64,000 bases of DNA from Arthrobacter cavernae (GTDB lineage: Bacteria > Actinomycetota > Actinomycetes > Actinomycetales > Micrococcaceae). Numbering within the stretch: the stretch's first letter is position 1; each line of letters opens with the position of its first letter. A program made the position numbers and the translations under genes. This document shows positions 37,250 to 48,604 of this stretch, piece by piece. The stretch covers positions 62,001 to 126,000 of the forward strand of contig NZ_JAFNLL010000007.1 in the NCBI RefSeq assembly GCF_017368795.1, in the 5' to 3' direction. Below the pieces are notes generated by a model that was not told the DNA's origin, ran no database searches, and worked only from the letters and a program-made list of their open reading frames with translations.

Positions 37250-38488
37250 CTACGCCGCCGCTGCCACCGGCTCCACCACAACAGCCACCCGCTCCTCGCC
37301 GATCCGCGTGAGGACCAGGGTGGCTGTTTTGCTTCCCCTCTTCCCTCCGGACTTTCCGCCGGGGAGCAGTTGCTTGCGCAGCTCCTCGGGTGTCACGGCG
37401 GTGCCGCGCTTCTTGATGTCCAGCACGCCCACGCCGTTGGCCTTGACCCAGGCCTTCAGCGCCTTGACGTTGTAGGGCATGACCTCGAGTACCTTGTAGG
37501 CCCGGGCAAAGGGCGTGTCCCGAAGCGCCGGGGCGCAGATGTAGGCGATGTGCTCGTCCACGAGGTGGCCGCCCAGCTGCAGCGCGACGTCGGCCACGAG
37601 CCCGGCGCGGATGACGGCGCCGTCGGGCTCGTAAAGGTAGCCCTCCACCGGCCCGACGTCGGGCAGCGGGCCGCCGCCGAAGTCCTCGCCGCTGGTGATC
37701 TCGGCGGCGCCGCGCGCCCCGATCACCAGGGCGGCCCGGCGCACGCCCGGACGTGCCACCGCATTGAACCAGAGGGCCACCTCTGTGACGTCGCCACCTA
37801 CGGACATCCACTGGGCCTCGCAGCCGGCCGGAACCGAGTCATGCGGTATGCCCGGCCCCATTTTGACGCCCACGGCCCGGCCGGAAGCCGCCAGGGATTC
37901 CACATAGGACAGCGGGGGTGAGAAGTCCTCCGGATCCCAGATCCGCTTGGTGCCCGACGACGAGGTGGTGCGCCGCGCGGGATCCAGCCAGACGCCGTCG
38001 ATCCCTTCCAAGGACACGGCCGTGGCATCCGCATGGACCACGGTGGCGTGCGGGAACGGCATGAGGTTGATTGTGGCGCAGGCGGCGGTGGCTTCGTCCA
38101 GCTCCACGGCGGTGACCTTGATATCCATGGACGCCAGCGCCATGGAATCGGCGCCGAGGCCGCACCCGAGGTCGGCAACGTGGCCGGTGCCGGCCTTGAC
38201 GAAGCGCTCGGCGTGCCGGGCCGCGACATTCAGGCGCGTGGCCTGCTCAAGCCCGGCCTGCGTGAAGAGCATCTGCCGGGCGAACTCGCCGAATTTGGCC
38301 TCGGCGCGGGTCCGCAGCCGTGATTGCGTGAGCACGGCGGCCACGAGCTCGGGGGAGTGGCCGGCCTTCCGGAGGCCCGCGTTCACGCTGAAGGCCTCGC
38401 TCTCCCGGTAGGGCCCCAGGGAGGCGAGCAGTTCCCAGCCTTCACTTGTCAGAAGGTGGGCGATCTGGTCCTGGGGTGCGTCAGCCAT
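37250..38488 (-). CDS. Class I SAM-dependent methyltransferase with THUMP-like C-terminus
   Basis: Predicted RNA- or small-molecule methyltransferase; substrate unknown. 412 residues from the ATG at 38488, which has TAGGCT 7 nt upstream; a longer in-frame start at 38515 is less likely. SAM motif I VADLGCGLGADSMALAS (about residues 100-120), VTAVELDEATAA, and WLDPARRTT at motif IV. The C-terminal RxxKxxxVMPYNVKALKAWVK and KKRGTAVTPEELRKQL are typical of actinobacterial proteins annotated as THUMP-like. Divergent from a small membrane protein gene. Confidence 0.85.
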   Translation of the reverse strand: MADAPQDQIAHLLTSEGWELLASLGPYRESEAFSVNAGLRKAGHSPELVAAVLTQSRLRTRAEAKFGEFARQMLFTQAGLEQATRLNVAARHAERFVKAGTGHVADLGCGLGADSMALASMDIKVTAVELDEATAACATINLMPFPHATVVHADATAVSLEGIDGVWLDPARRTTSSSGTKRIWDPEDFSPPLSYVESLAASGRAVGVKMGPGIPHDSVPAGCEAQWMSVGGDVTEVALWFNAVARPGVRRAALVIGARGAAEITSGEDFGGGPLPDVGPVEGYLYEPDGAVIRAGLVADVALQLGGHLVDEHIAYICAPALRDTPFARAYKVLEVMPYNVKALKAWVKANGVGVLDIKKRGTAVTPEELRKQLLPGGKSGGKRGSKTATLVLTRIGEERVAVVVEPVAAAA

Positions 38489-38495
38489 GGGATCA

Positions 38496-38501
38496 AGCCT
38501 A
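38496..38501 (-). promoter_or_regulatory. Leaderless -10 element of the methyltransferase gene
   Basis: Minus-strand TAGGCT ends 7 nt before the ATG at 38488. Confidence 0.6.
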
Positions 38502-38542
38502 CTGTCCGGTGTCACACGCCTGCGGCGGTCCGATCATCCCGA

Positions 38543-38548
38543 TAGGGT
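38543..38548 (+). promoter_or_regulatory. Leaderless -10 element of the small membrane protein gene
   Basis: TAGGGT ends 7 nt before the ATG at 38556. Confidence 0.6.
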
Positions 38549-38555
38549 TGATTTC

Positions 38556-38969
38556 ATGGAAGACAACGCAGCACAGCAGCCCGACGAAAGCAACGACACC
38601 ACTGCCTCCGCCGCTGCCGGGCCCGTGTCCACCAGGAATCCCGTGACGTATGCCCGGCCCGCCCTCATTGCCGGGGCCGCAGTCGCAGCGGTGTGCATCG
38701 CGCTGCTCGTGATCATCTTCGCCCTCGATACCTTCAACGCCGCCGCCTATTCGGTCTCCGGCCAGAGCGTCAGCGACGCCACGGATGAGGCCAGGGACAT
38801 CCGCGAGCAGTACACCGGGGTCCGCATCGGCGGCACCATAGTGCTGCTCGTTTCCGCCGCCGTGGCCCTTGCCGGGGCCGTGGTCCTGTACCTCAACCGC
38901 GGTGCCGCCTCTGCGGAAGACGGCGACGACGATGAGGACGTCGATCTGGAGGACCTCACCAGGGACTAG
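38556..38969 (+). CDS. Small two-span membrane protein, unknown function
   Basis: Not a family I recognise. 137 residues: a cytoplasmic Asn/Gln/Thr-rich N-terminus (about 1-30), a membrane span (about 35-57), an external segment SVSGQSVSDATDEARDIREQ, a second span (about 90-112) and a very acidic tail (DGDDDEDVDLEDLTRD). The ATG at 38556 is fixed by the leaderless -10; upstream in-frame ATGs overlap the divergent gene. It lies just before the groESL control region but is not obviously part of it. Confidence 0.75.
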   Translation: MEDNAAQQPDESNDTTASAAAGPVSTRNPVTYARPALIAGAAVAAVCIALLVIIFALDTFNAAAYSVSGQSVSDATDEARDIREQYTGVRIGGTIVLLVSAAVALAGAVVLYLNRGAASAEDGDDDEDVDLEDLTRD

Positions 38970-39046
38970 GGTCCCGGCGCACGAGGCTCCTGGTCGCGTG
39001 ACTGAGCGTTTGGTCGCGTGCCGTGGCGTTCACCCGTGACGAAATT

Positions 39047-39073
39047 CTGGCACTCACCTTGACCGAGTGCTAA
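39047..39073 (+). promoter_or_regulatory. CIRCE element 1 upstream of groES
   Basis: CTGGCACTC-N9-GAGTGCTAA: perfect right arm, 7 of 9 in the left arm of the HrcA operator consensus. Its spacer contains the probable -35 TTGACC. Confidence 0.8.
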
Positions 39074-39088
39074 CGCCTTACATAGAGT
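39059..39088 (+). promoter_or_regulatory. groESL promoter
   Basis: TTGACC (39059-39064), 18-bp spacer, TAGAGT (39083-39088). It lies between and overlapping two CIRCE operators, so HrcA repression is direct. Confidence 0.7.
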
Positions 39089-39093
39089 CGTGG

Positions 39094-39120
39094 TTAGCAC
39101 TCTCCCTAGGAGGGTGCTAA
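39094..39120 (+). promoter_or_regulatory. CIRCE element 2 upstream of groES
   Basis: TTAGCACTC-N9-GGGTGCTAA: one mismatch to the CIRCE consensus, located just after the -10, i.e. in the early transcribed region. Confidence 0.92.
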
Positions 39121-39221
39121 TCACCACCGCCAGGCAGCTACCGGCACCGCGACGACGGTTTGCGCGCCTCGGCACCCCAGTCTGTTTGTCCATGAATCAG
39201 CTCATGAAAAGGAGAGTCCGA

Positions 39222-39518
39222 GTGTCGGTCTCGATTAAGCCTCTTGAGGATCGTATTGTTGTTCGCCCGCTCGAAGCAGAGCAGACCACGGCTTCCGGCC
39301 TGGTCATTCCGGACTCCGCACAGGAGAAGCCGCAGGAAGGCGAAGTTGTTGCAATCGGCCCCGGCCGTTTCGATGACAACGGCAACCGCGTTCCCGTTGA
39401 CGTAGCCGTTGGCGACGTCGTCATCTACTCCAAGTACGGTGGAACCGAAGTCAAGACCGGCGGCAACGAGTACCTCGTGCTGTCCGCCCGCGACGTTCTG
39501 GCGATCGTCGTTAAGTAA
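39222..39518 (+). CDS. groES: Co-chaperonin GroES
   Basis: Heptameric lid of the GroEL folding chamber. 98 residues from the GTG at 39222 (AAAGGAGAG upstream), giving [14 protein letters not shown]; the frame is open upstream through the operator region without coding support. Mobile loop [19 protein letters not shown] and C-terminal [15 protein letters not shown] are intact. First gene of the HrcA-controlled groESL operon. Confidence 0.97.
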   Translation: MSVSIKPLEDRIVVRPLEAEQTTASGLVIPDSAQEKPQEGEVVAIGPGRFDDNGNRVPVDVAVGDVVIYSKYGGTEVKTGGNEYLVLSARDVLAIVVK

Positions 39519-39529
39519 CTTCCTGGAGC

Positions 39530-39574
39530 CCCGCACCGCAGATCAAGCACAGCTGGATCAGCGGTGCGGGTTTT
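39530..39574 (+). terminator. Terminator-like hairpin between groES and groEL
   Basis: A perfect 10-bp GC stem (39530-39539 with 39561-39570), 21-nt loop, directly followed by TTTT. It lies wholly within the 77-nt groES-groEL gap, so it could attenuate groEL or mark an RNA processing site. Confidence 0.75.
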
Positions 39575-39583
39575 CTGTCTTGA

Positions 39584-41206
<1,623 letters not shown>

Positions 41207-41222
41207 CGGCTTGCTGAACTAG

Positions 41223-41268
41223 CAAAGAAAGCGGGTGCCCGGCTCAAGCCGGGCACCCGCTTTCTTTG
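41223..41268 (+). terminator. Terminator of groESL
   Basis: A perfect 21-bp stem (41223-41243 with 41248-41268) and a TCAA tetraloop, with A-rich and T-rich ends (AAAGAAA/TTTCTTT). The strongest hairpin in the window. Confidence 0.95.
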
Positions 41269-41358
41269 TCCTGCCGCAGCGTGCCGTTGCTCACACATTG
41301 CCGCCGCGGAATATGGCGATCGCCGCCGAGGTTCTACTATTTATCCAATACCTGCACG

Positions 41359-41385
41359 GACCAGACCCGTAATGACGGGCTGGTC
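41359..41385 (+). promoter_or_regulatory. Hairpin in the guaB leader
   Basis: A 10-bp stem with one bulged A (41359-41369 with 41376-41385), 6-nt loop, 55 nt before the guaB start. TACTAT at 41335-41340 could be a -10, placing the hairpin early in the 5' UTR. No known riboswitch fold is recognised. Confidence 0.4.
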
Positions 41386-41410
41386 ATCAGTTGCAACCCC
41401 TACCCGTTAG

Positions 41411-42952
<1,542 letters not shown>

Positions 42953-42958
42953 AAATCA

Positions 42959-43001
42959 AACGCCAGTTCCCCGTGGGGCTTCCCCGCGGGGTACTGGCGT
43001 T
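42959..43001 (+). terminator. Terminator of guaB
   Basis: A 9-bp outer stem (42959-42967 with 42993-43001) enclosing a CCCCG/CGGGG inner stem. Confidence 0.8.
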
Positions 43002-43026
43002 GTGCTTGGCGACTGCCGCCGCGGAT

Positions 43027-43032
43027 TAGGCT
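43027..43032 (+). promoter_or_regulatory. Leaderless -10 element of the ABC exporter gene
   Basis: TAGGCT ends 6 nt before the ATG at 43039. Confidence 0.6.
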
Positions 43033-43038
43033 GATGCC

Positions 43039-44880
43039 ATGTCCGAACTGATGCCGGCCAGAGAACCGCAGCGGAAGCTCGCGCTCCGCCCGTACGCCCG
43101 CGCCGTCGGGCAGGTTCTCAAGGTCAGTTTCAAGGCCTCGCCGGCCGCGGTCGTCATGAAGGTAGCCGGTTCGCTTATTTCCGCTACGCTGCCGCTCGTC
43201 ACCACCTATTTCGCAGCGCTGACCACCACTGCCCTGGCGGCCGGTTATGCGGGGGACCCCGACGCCGGTCCGCGGGCCGTTCTGTACGTCGTCATCACTG
43301 CGGCGCTGGGGCTGTTCTGGGGCGCCTTCAGCAGCGTTGACCGCTACATCCAGCAGCTCATGAGCTTCAAGGTGGGGGCGATCGTCGGGGACCTCATGTA
43401 CGAGCGCTTCCTGGCGCTGGAGTTCTGGCGCTATGACGACAAAGAGACGGTCGACCTGTATGACCGCGCCAAGCGCTTCTCGGATTCCTACGCCCGGGTC
43501 CTGGACCGCATCGCCGCCATCTTTACCCAGCTTGTGTCCGTCGTGCTGGCCATCGGGGCCCTGTTGCTCGTCAGTTGGTGGATAGCGGTGATCGTGCTGG
43601 TGGCGATCGTGCCCAGCGTGTACCTGCAGTTCAAGCTGTCCCGGGAACAGATTGCGCACTGGAACACCCAGGTGGACTCGCGCCGGCAGCGGCGGATGAT
43701 CGAGACCAACCTGCTGCGCCCGCAGCACATCGCCGAAATGCGGCTCTACGGGATTGTCGGGTTCCTCATGGGCCTGCGATCCCGGCTGCGTGACCAGGAC
43801 GAGCGCCGCCGGCTCGACTTCCAAAAACGCTACATCCCCAAGCAGCTGGCGGCCGATGCCCTGCAGTACGGTGCGGAGGTTGTCTCCCTCATCTGGGTGG
43901 TGGGGCAGATCATCGCCCGGGCGCAGCCAGTGGGCCAGTTCCTGTACGTCCAGCAGATCGTCAGCCGAGCGCTCTCCACAGCCAACAACCTCGTGTCCTC
44001 ACTGAGCTCCATCGACGAGGACCTTGCCAACCTCAAGGACTACGAGCTGTTCATGGCCCTGCCGGTGCCTTTCGGGACCGAGCCGCCGCTTGCCCATGCC
44101 CCCGAAACCGTGGAAATGCAGGACATCCGCTTCAGCTACACCGGCAGCGACATCGAGGTCATCAAAGGCGTTTCCCTGACCATCAGGCAGGGCCAGCACA
44201 TTGCGATCGTTGGCGAGAACGGTGCGGGAAAGTCCACCCTGATCCGGATCCTCGCCGGACTCTACCGGCCCGACTCCGGTCAGGTGATGCTCGACGGCGT
44301 TGACCTCGCCGCCGTCGACGTCATGTCCTGGCACCGCCACCTGGCGGTGCTGAGCCAGGAGTTCCTCAAGTACGAGTTCGCCACAGCTGCCGAGAACATC
44401 CGCTTTGGTGACGTCGATTCGCCCCGGGACGATGACCGGATCCGCCGGGCGGCGGGCGATGCAGAAGCGTTGGAGTTCATCAATAAGCTGCCCAACGGCC
44501 TGGACAACCATGTCAGCAACTGGATGGAGGACCCGCGCGGCCGGAAGGGCAGTGGACTCTCCGGTGGCCAGTGGCAGCGGCTCGCGATGGCCCGGAATTT
44601 CTACCGGAACGCTACCTTCATGGTGATGGACGAGCCAACCTCGGCCATTGACGCACTGGCTGAGCACCGGATCTTCACCCGGCTGTTCGCGGACCGGAGC
44701 AGCACCATCATTGCGATCAGCCACCGGCTTGCCACCATTGAGAAAGCCGACATTGTCTTCATGCTCGAGGACGGGCAGATTGTGGAACGGGGCACGCACA
44801 AGGAGCTGGTGGCACTGCGCGGCCGCTACTTCAGGATGTTCGAATCCCAGCTCAGCGTCGACGAGGCCGGCCACGGTTAG
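43039..44880 (+). CDS. ABC transporter, fused permease-ATPase (exporter type)
   Basis: Half-transporter expected to work as a dimer; substrate unknown. 613 residues. The N-terminal membrane domain has about six spans (residues 30-320) and a cytoplasmic loop rich in Arg/Gln. The C-terminal ATPase has Walker A VGENGAGKST, Q-loop LSQEF, signature LSGGQWQRLAMAR, Walker B FMVMDEPTSAID and H-loop AISHRLATI. All catalytic residues are intact. It stands alone between terminator-bounded guaB and guaB3. Confidence 0.9.
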   Translation: MSELMPAREPQRKLALRPYARAVGQVLKVSFKASPAAVVMKVAGSLISATLPLVTTYFAALTTTALAAGYAGDPDAGPRAVLYVVITAALGLFWGAFSSVDRYIQQLMSFKVGAIVGDLMYERFLALEFWRYDDKETVDLYDRAKRFSDSYARVLDRIAAIFTQLVSVVLAIGALLLVSWWIAVIVLVAIVPSVYLQFKLSREQIAHWNTQVDSRRQRRMIETNLLRPQHIAEMRLYGIVGFLMGLRSRLRDQDERRRLDFQKRYIPKQLAADALQYGAEVVSLIWVVGQIIARAQPVGQFLYVQQIVSRALSTANNLVSSLSSIDEDLANLKDYELFMALPVPFGTEPPLAHAPETVEMQDIRFSYTGSDIEVIKGVSLTIRQGQHIAIVGENGAGKSTLIRILAGLYRPDSGQVMLDGVDLAAVDVMSWHRHLAVLSQEFLKYEFATAAENIRFGDVDSPRDDDRIRRAAGDAEALEFINKLPNGLDNHVSNWMEDPRGRKGSGLSGGQWQRLAMARNFYRNATFMVMDEPTSAIDALAEHRIFTRLFADRSSTIIAISHRLATIEKADIVFMLEDGQIVERGTHKELVALRGRYFRMFESQLSVDEAGHG

Positions 44881-44902
44881 CAGGAGGACAGCTGCACTGG
44901 GA

Positions 44903-44908
44903 TAAACT
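44903..44908 (+). promoter_or_regulatory. Leaderless -10 element of guaB3
   Basis: TAAACT ends 6 nt before the GTG at 44915. Confidence 0.55.
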
Positions 44909-44914
44909 CGAGCA

Positions 44915-46045
44915 GTGACTTACGAGATTGAGATTGGCCGTGGCAAGCGTGGGCGTCGTGCCTACTCCCTGGATGACATCGCGATCGTCCCCAACCGTCG
45001 CACCCGTGACCCGCAGGACGTCTCTGTTTCCTGGCAGATCGACGCCTACAAGTTCGACATGCCCGTGATCGGCGCACCCATGGACTCGGTGATGTCCCCG
45101 GACAGCGCCATCGCACTGGGCCGCCTGGGCGGCCTCGGTGTCCTTGACCTCGAAGGCCTGTGGACCCGCTACGAAAACCCGCAGGCAGTGCTGGACGAAA
45201 TCGCGGGCCTCGACGACGAAACCAGCAGTCCGGCCGTCACCCGCCGCATGCAGGAACTCTACAAGGCACCCATCCAGCCCGAGCTGATCCGCTCCCGGCT
45301 CGCCGAGATCCGCGCGGCCGGCGTCACTGTTGCCGGCTCCCTGACCCCGCAGCGCACGCAGGAACACTACAAGACCGTGGTCGCTGCCGGCGTCGACATT
45401 TTCGTCATCCGCGGCACCACGGTGTCCGCCGAGCACGTCTCCAAGACCCACGAACCGCTGAACCTCAAGCAGTTCATCTACGAGCTCGACGTCCCCGTGA
45501 TCGTCGGCGGTGCGGCCGGGTACACGCCTGCCCTGCACCTGATGCGCACCGGCGCTGCCGGTGTCCTGGTGGGCTTCGGCGGCGGTGCCACCAGCACCAC
45601 GCGCCGCGCCCTGGGCATCCACTCGCCGATGGCCTCCGCCATCTCCGACGTCGCTGCCGCCCGCCGCGACTACATGGACGAGTCCGGCGGACGCTATGTG
45701 CACGTGATCGCCGACGGCGGCATGGGCAGCTCGGGCGACATCGTCAAGGCCATCGCCATGGGCGCCGACGCCGTCATGCTCGGCAGTGCGCTCGCCCGCG
45801 CCGATGAAGCCCCCGGCCGCGGCTGGCACTGGGGCCCGGAAGCCCACCACCTCGAATCGCCGCGTGGCGACCGCGTCAACGTCGGCACTGTCGGCCCGCT
45901 GAAGGAGGTCCTCTTCGGACCGGGCCACCACACCGACGGCACCTCCAACCTGGTCGGTGCCCTGCGCCGCTCCATGGCGACCGCCGGGTACTCGGACCTC
46001 AAGGAATTCCAGCGCGTCGACGTCGTCGTCTCGCCGTACAACTAG
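44915..46045 (+). CDS. guaB3: GuaB3-type IMP dehydrogenase family protein
   Basis: IMPDH/GMPR-fold paralogue without CBS domains. 376 residues. The barrel and phosphate-site motifs are clear (FDMPVIGAPMDSVMSPDSAI, VIADGGMGSSGDIVKAIAMG). The catalytic-loop position reads FGGGATSTTRRALG with Ser227 where IMPDH has Cys, and the protein contains no cysteine at all. Oxidation or reduction through a thioimidate intermediate therefore seems impossible, and a regulatory or different catalytic role is more likely. GuaB3 activity is unsettled in actinobacteria. Leaderless start; ends at a strong terminator. Confidence 0.9.
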   Translation: MTYEIEIGRGKRGRRAYSLDDIAIVPNRRTRDPQDVSVSWQIDAYKFDMPVIGAPMDSVMSPDSAIALGRLGGLGVLDLEGLWTRYENPQAVLDEIAGLDDETSSPAVTRRMQELYKAPIQPELIRSRLAEIRAAGVTVAGSLTPQRTQEHYKTVVAAGVDIFVIRGTTVSAEHVSKTHEPLNLKQFIYELDVPVIVGGAAGYTPALHLMRTGAAGVLVGFGGGATSTTRRALGIHSPMASAISDVAAARRDYMDESGGRYVHVIADGGMGSSGDIVKAIAMGADAVMLGSALARADEAPGRGWHWGPEAHHLESPRGDRVNVGTVGPLKEVLFGPGHHTDGTSNLVGALRRSMATAGYSDLKEFQRVDVVVSPYN

Positions 46046-46056
46046 GTTCCACCGTT

Positions 46057-46104
46057 CAAGAGCCCGCCCTCCTTTCGCCTGTAGCGAGGGGTGGCGGGCT
46101 CTTG
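46057..46104 (+). terminator. Terminator of guaB3
   Basis: A perfect 12-bp stem (46057-46068 with 46093-46104), 24-nt loop. Confidence 0.85.
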
Positions 46105-46215
46105 TGCGTTCCGGACGCAGCGCGCCGTCGCACGCCGCGTGGAGGCCTGCCCAAGCCCGCCTGTAGCAAGTAGTGTGGGGGACTACGGGCTTTTTTGCGC
46201 GATTGGAGGCGTCCG

Positions 46216-47967
46216 ATGAGCAGTGTCGCAAGCGGGTCGAACGGGAAGGCCGGGGCCCTCAGCCCCGAGTCCCGTGCCGCATCCATCGAGGTCCTGAAGG
46301 GCACCGGTGTCCCCGGGCAGGAACTCGACATCCTCATTGTTGGTGGAGGCGTAGTGGGCGCCGGATCGGCCCTCGACGCCGTGACGCGCGGGCTGACGGT
46401 GGGCATCGTCGAGGCCCGGGACTGGGCCTCGGGGACCTCATCGAGGTCCTCCAAGCTGATCCACGGCGGGCTCCGCTACCTGGAGATGCTCGACTTCGGG
46501 CTGGTCCAGGAAGCGCTGCAGGAACGCGGGCTCCTCATCCAGCGCATCGCTCCCCATCTGGTCCGTCCCGTTCCGTTCCTCTACCCGTTGACGCGCCGGT
46601 TCTGGGAGCGGCCCTACGTCGGTGCGGGCATCCTGCTGTACGACACCCTGGGCATCACGTCCGGCAACAGCCGCGGCGTGCCCATGCACAAGCATCTCTT
46701 CAAGCGCGGCACGCTGCGGGCGGCACCGAGCCTGAAGAACGACGCCTTCGTGGGTTCCATCCGCTACTATGACGCCCAGGTGGATGACGCCCGCCTGGTG
46801 GTGAACGTGGTCCGCACGGCGGCCCACTACGGGGCACACGCCGTCAACCGGATGCGGGTGGTCGAATTCCTCCGGGAAGGCGAGCGGGTGGTCGGCGCCA
46901 GGCTGGAAAACCAGGAGGACGGCAGCACCTTCGATGTCCGGGCGAAGCAAGTGGTCAACGCCACCGGGGTGTGGACGGATGAAACCCAGGCCATGGTCAC
47001 TGAGCGCGGCCAGCTGAAGGTCCGGGCTTCCAAAGGCATCCACCTGGTGGTTCCCCGTGACCGTTTCCAGTCCACGGTCGGGCTGATCCTGCGGACCGAG
47101 AAGTCCGTGCTCTTCGTCATCCCCTGGGGCAGGCACTGGATCATCGGCACCACGGATACCGACTGGACGCTGGACAAGGCGCATCCGGCCGCGTCGAGCA
47201 AGGACATCGACTACGTTCTGGAACACGTTAACCGCGTCCTGAAGCGGCCGCTGACCCGTGAGGACGTCGAGGGCGTCTACGCGGGGCTCCGGCCGCTGCT
47301 CGCCGGCGAGAACGACTCCACCGCCAAGCTCTCCCGTGAGCACGTCGTGGCGCACCCCGTGCCGGGGCTCGTGGTGGTGGCCGGCGGGAAGTTCACCACG
47401 TACCGGGTGATGGCGAAGGACGCTGTGGACGAGGCCACCAGGGCCATGGACGAGCGCGTTCCCGCAAGCTGCACGGAGACCATTCCGCTGCTGGGCGCCG
47501 AAGGATTCAAAGCCGCGTGGAACCGCCGGGCGCGTGCGGCGGAAGAGTCCGGCGTCCACGTGGCGCGCGTGGAGCACCTGCTCAACCGCTACGGCTCACT
47601 GGCCTCGGAACTGCTTGCTCTTATCGCCAACGAACCCGGGCTCGGCGATCCGCTGCCCGGCGCCGACGACTACCTCGCGGCCGAGGTCGTCTACGCCACT
47701 ACGCATGAGGGGGCGCGGCACGTCCATGACGTTCTCACCCGGCGGACCCGCATCTCGATCGAGTCCTGGGACCGGGGTGTGTCCGCGGTTCCTGTAGTCG
47801 CTAAGCTGATGGGTGACATCCTTGGCTGGAGCGAAGCGCAGCGGGAAAGCGAAATCAGGCACTATCTGGCACGGGTCGAAGCCGAGCGGCTCAGCCAGCA
47901 GCAGCCCGACGACGAATCCGCGGATGCCGCGCGCATGGGGGTGGATGACATCATTCCCCTGCGCTGA
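46216..47967 (+). CDS. glpD: Aerobic glycerol-3-phosphate dehydrogenase
   Basis: FAD enzyme that oxidises glycerol-3-phosphate to dihydroxyacetone phosphate and passes electrons to quinone. 583 residues from the ATG at 46216, with GGAGG 6 nt upstream; ATG 46195 is too close to the promoter side and lacks a ribosome site. FAD motif DILIVGGGVVGAGSALDAVTRG region, SSRSSKLIHGGLRYLE, VVNATGVWTDE and GGKFTTYRVMAKDAVD are diagnostic. A PTS EIIA gene follows 44 nt later. Confidence 0.95.
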   Translation: MSSVASGSNGKAGALSPESRAASIEVLKGTGVPGQELDILIVGGGVVGAGSALDAVTRGLTVGIVEARDWASGTSSRSSKLIHGGLRYLEMLDFGLVQEALQERGLLIQRIAPHLVRPVPFLYPLTRRFWERPYVGAGILLYDTLGITSGNSRGVPMHKHLFKRGTLRAAPSLKNDAFVGSIRYYDAQVDDARLVVNVVRTAAHYGAHAVNRMRVVEFLREGERVVGARLENQEDGSTFDVRAKQVVNATGVWTDETQAMVTERGQLKVRASKGIHLVVPRDRFQSTVGLILRTEKSVLFVIPWGRHWIIGTTDTDWTLDKAHPAASSKDIDYVLEHVNRVLKRPLTREDVEGVYAGLRPLLAGENDSTAKLSREHVVAHPVPGLVVVAGGKFTTYRVMAKDAVDEATRAMDERVPASCTETIPLLGAEGFKAAWNRRARAAEESGVHVARVEHLLNRYGSLASELLALIANEPGLGDPLPGADDYLAAEVVYATTHEGARHVHDVLTRRTRISIESWDRGVSAVPVVAKLMGDILGWSEAQRESEIRHYLARVEAERLSQQQPDDESADAARMGVDDIIPLR

Positions 47968-48011
47968 CAGGCAATGGACCCGGCCGGGAGGCCGTACTGG
48001 AGGGAAACGAC

Positions 48012-48500
48012 GTGGCTGAACCACTGGATCCGTATGATGCCGAACTGACCACACCGGATACCGTGGTTCTTGAGCTTGTTGCCGTGGACAAGATTGACGC
48101 CGCCGCGCAGCTCGCGGAACGTCTCCATGCCGCCGGGCGGATTTCCAACCTCGAAGGCTTCCTCGAGCAGGTACATTCCCGCGAACACCAGCTGGCCACC
48201 GGCCTGCCCGGCGGGATCGGCCTGCCGCATGCCCGCAGCGAGTACGTGTCCAAGATCTCCATCGCAGTCGGCGTTACCAAGTTCGGCCACGCACTGGACT
48301 TCGGCGCCAGCGACGGTCCGGCCACGCTTGTCCTTCTCATCGCCACGCCGGCCAGTTCGTTCTCCGACCACCTGGAAGTACTGGCCACGCTGGCAAGGTC
48401 CCTGTCCAAGGAATCCTTCCGCGAATCCCTGCGGCGCGCCCACGACCCCGAGGTCATCTCCGAATTGATCAACTCAAGTCTCGTCTTCTTCGACCACTGA
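48012..48500 (+). CDS. PTS EIIA component, fructose/mannitol type
   Basis: Phosphocarrier domain of the sugar phosphotransferase system. 162 residues. The phosphorylation site is in GLPGGIGLPHARSEYV, with His73 as acceptor; GATDG-like GASDGPATLVLLIATP follows. GTG start with GGAGGG upstream. No EIIB or EIIC gene is nearby, so it is an orphan: it may serve a remote fructose permease or act as a regulator. Placement after glpD hints at carbon-source control. Confidence 0.9.
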   Translation: MAEPLDPYDAELTTPDTVVLELVAVDKIDAAAQLAERLHAAGRISNLEGFLEQVHSREHQLATGLPGGIGLPHARSEYVSKISIAVGVTKFGHALDFGASDGPATLVLLIATPASSFSDHLEVLATLARSLSKESFRESLRRAHDPEVISELINSSLVFFDH

Positions 48501-48502
48501 GA

Positions 48503-48562
48503 AGTGGGGCAGGCCCTATTCATGTCGACTTCGTCGCCACGTAGGGACCCGGCTGCCCCACT
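48503..48562 (+). terminator. Possible terminator after the EIIA gene
   Basis: A 10-bp perfect stem (48503-48512 with 48553-48562) but with a long 40-nt loop, followed by a T-rich stretch. Confidence 0.45.
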
Positions 48563-48592
48563 CTCGTTTCGTTGTTCTACAGCCGGACAAAG

Positions 48593-48598
48593 TACCTT
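48593..48598 (+). promoter_or_regulatory. Leaderless -10 element of the SURF1 gene
   Basis: TACCTT ends 6 nt before the GTG at 48605. Confidence 0.55.
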
Positions 48599-48604
48599 TA
48601 AGGG

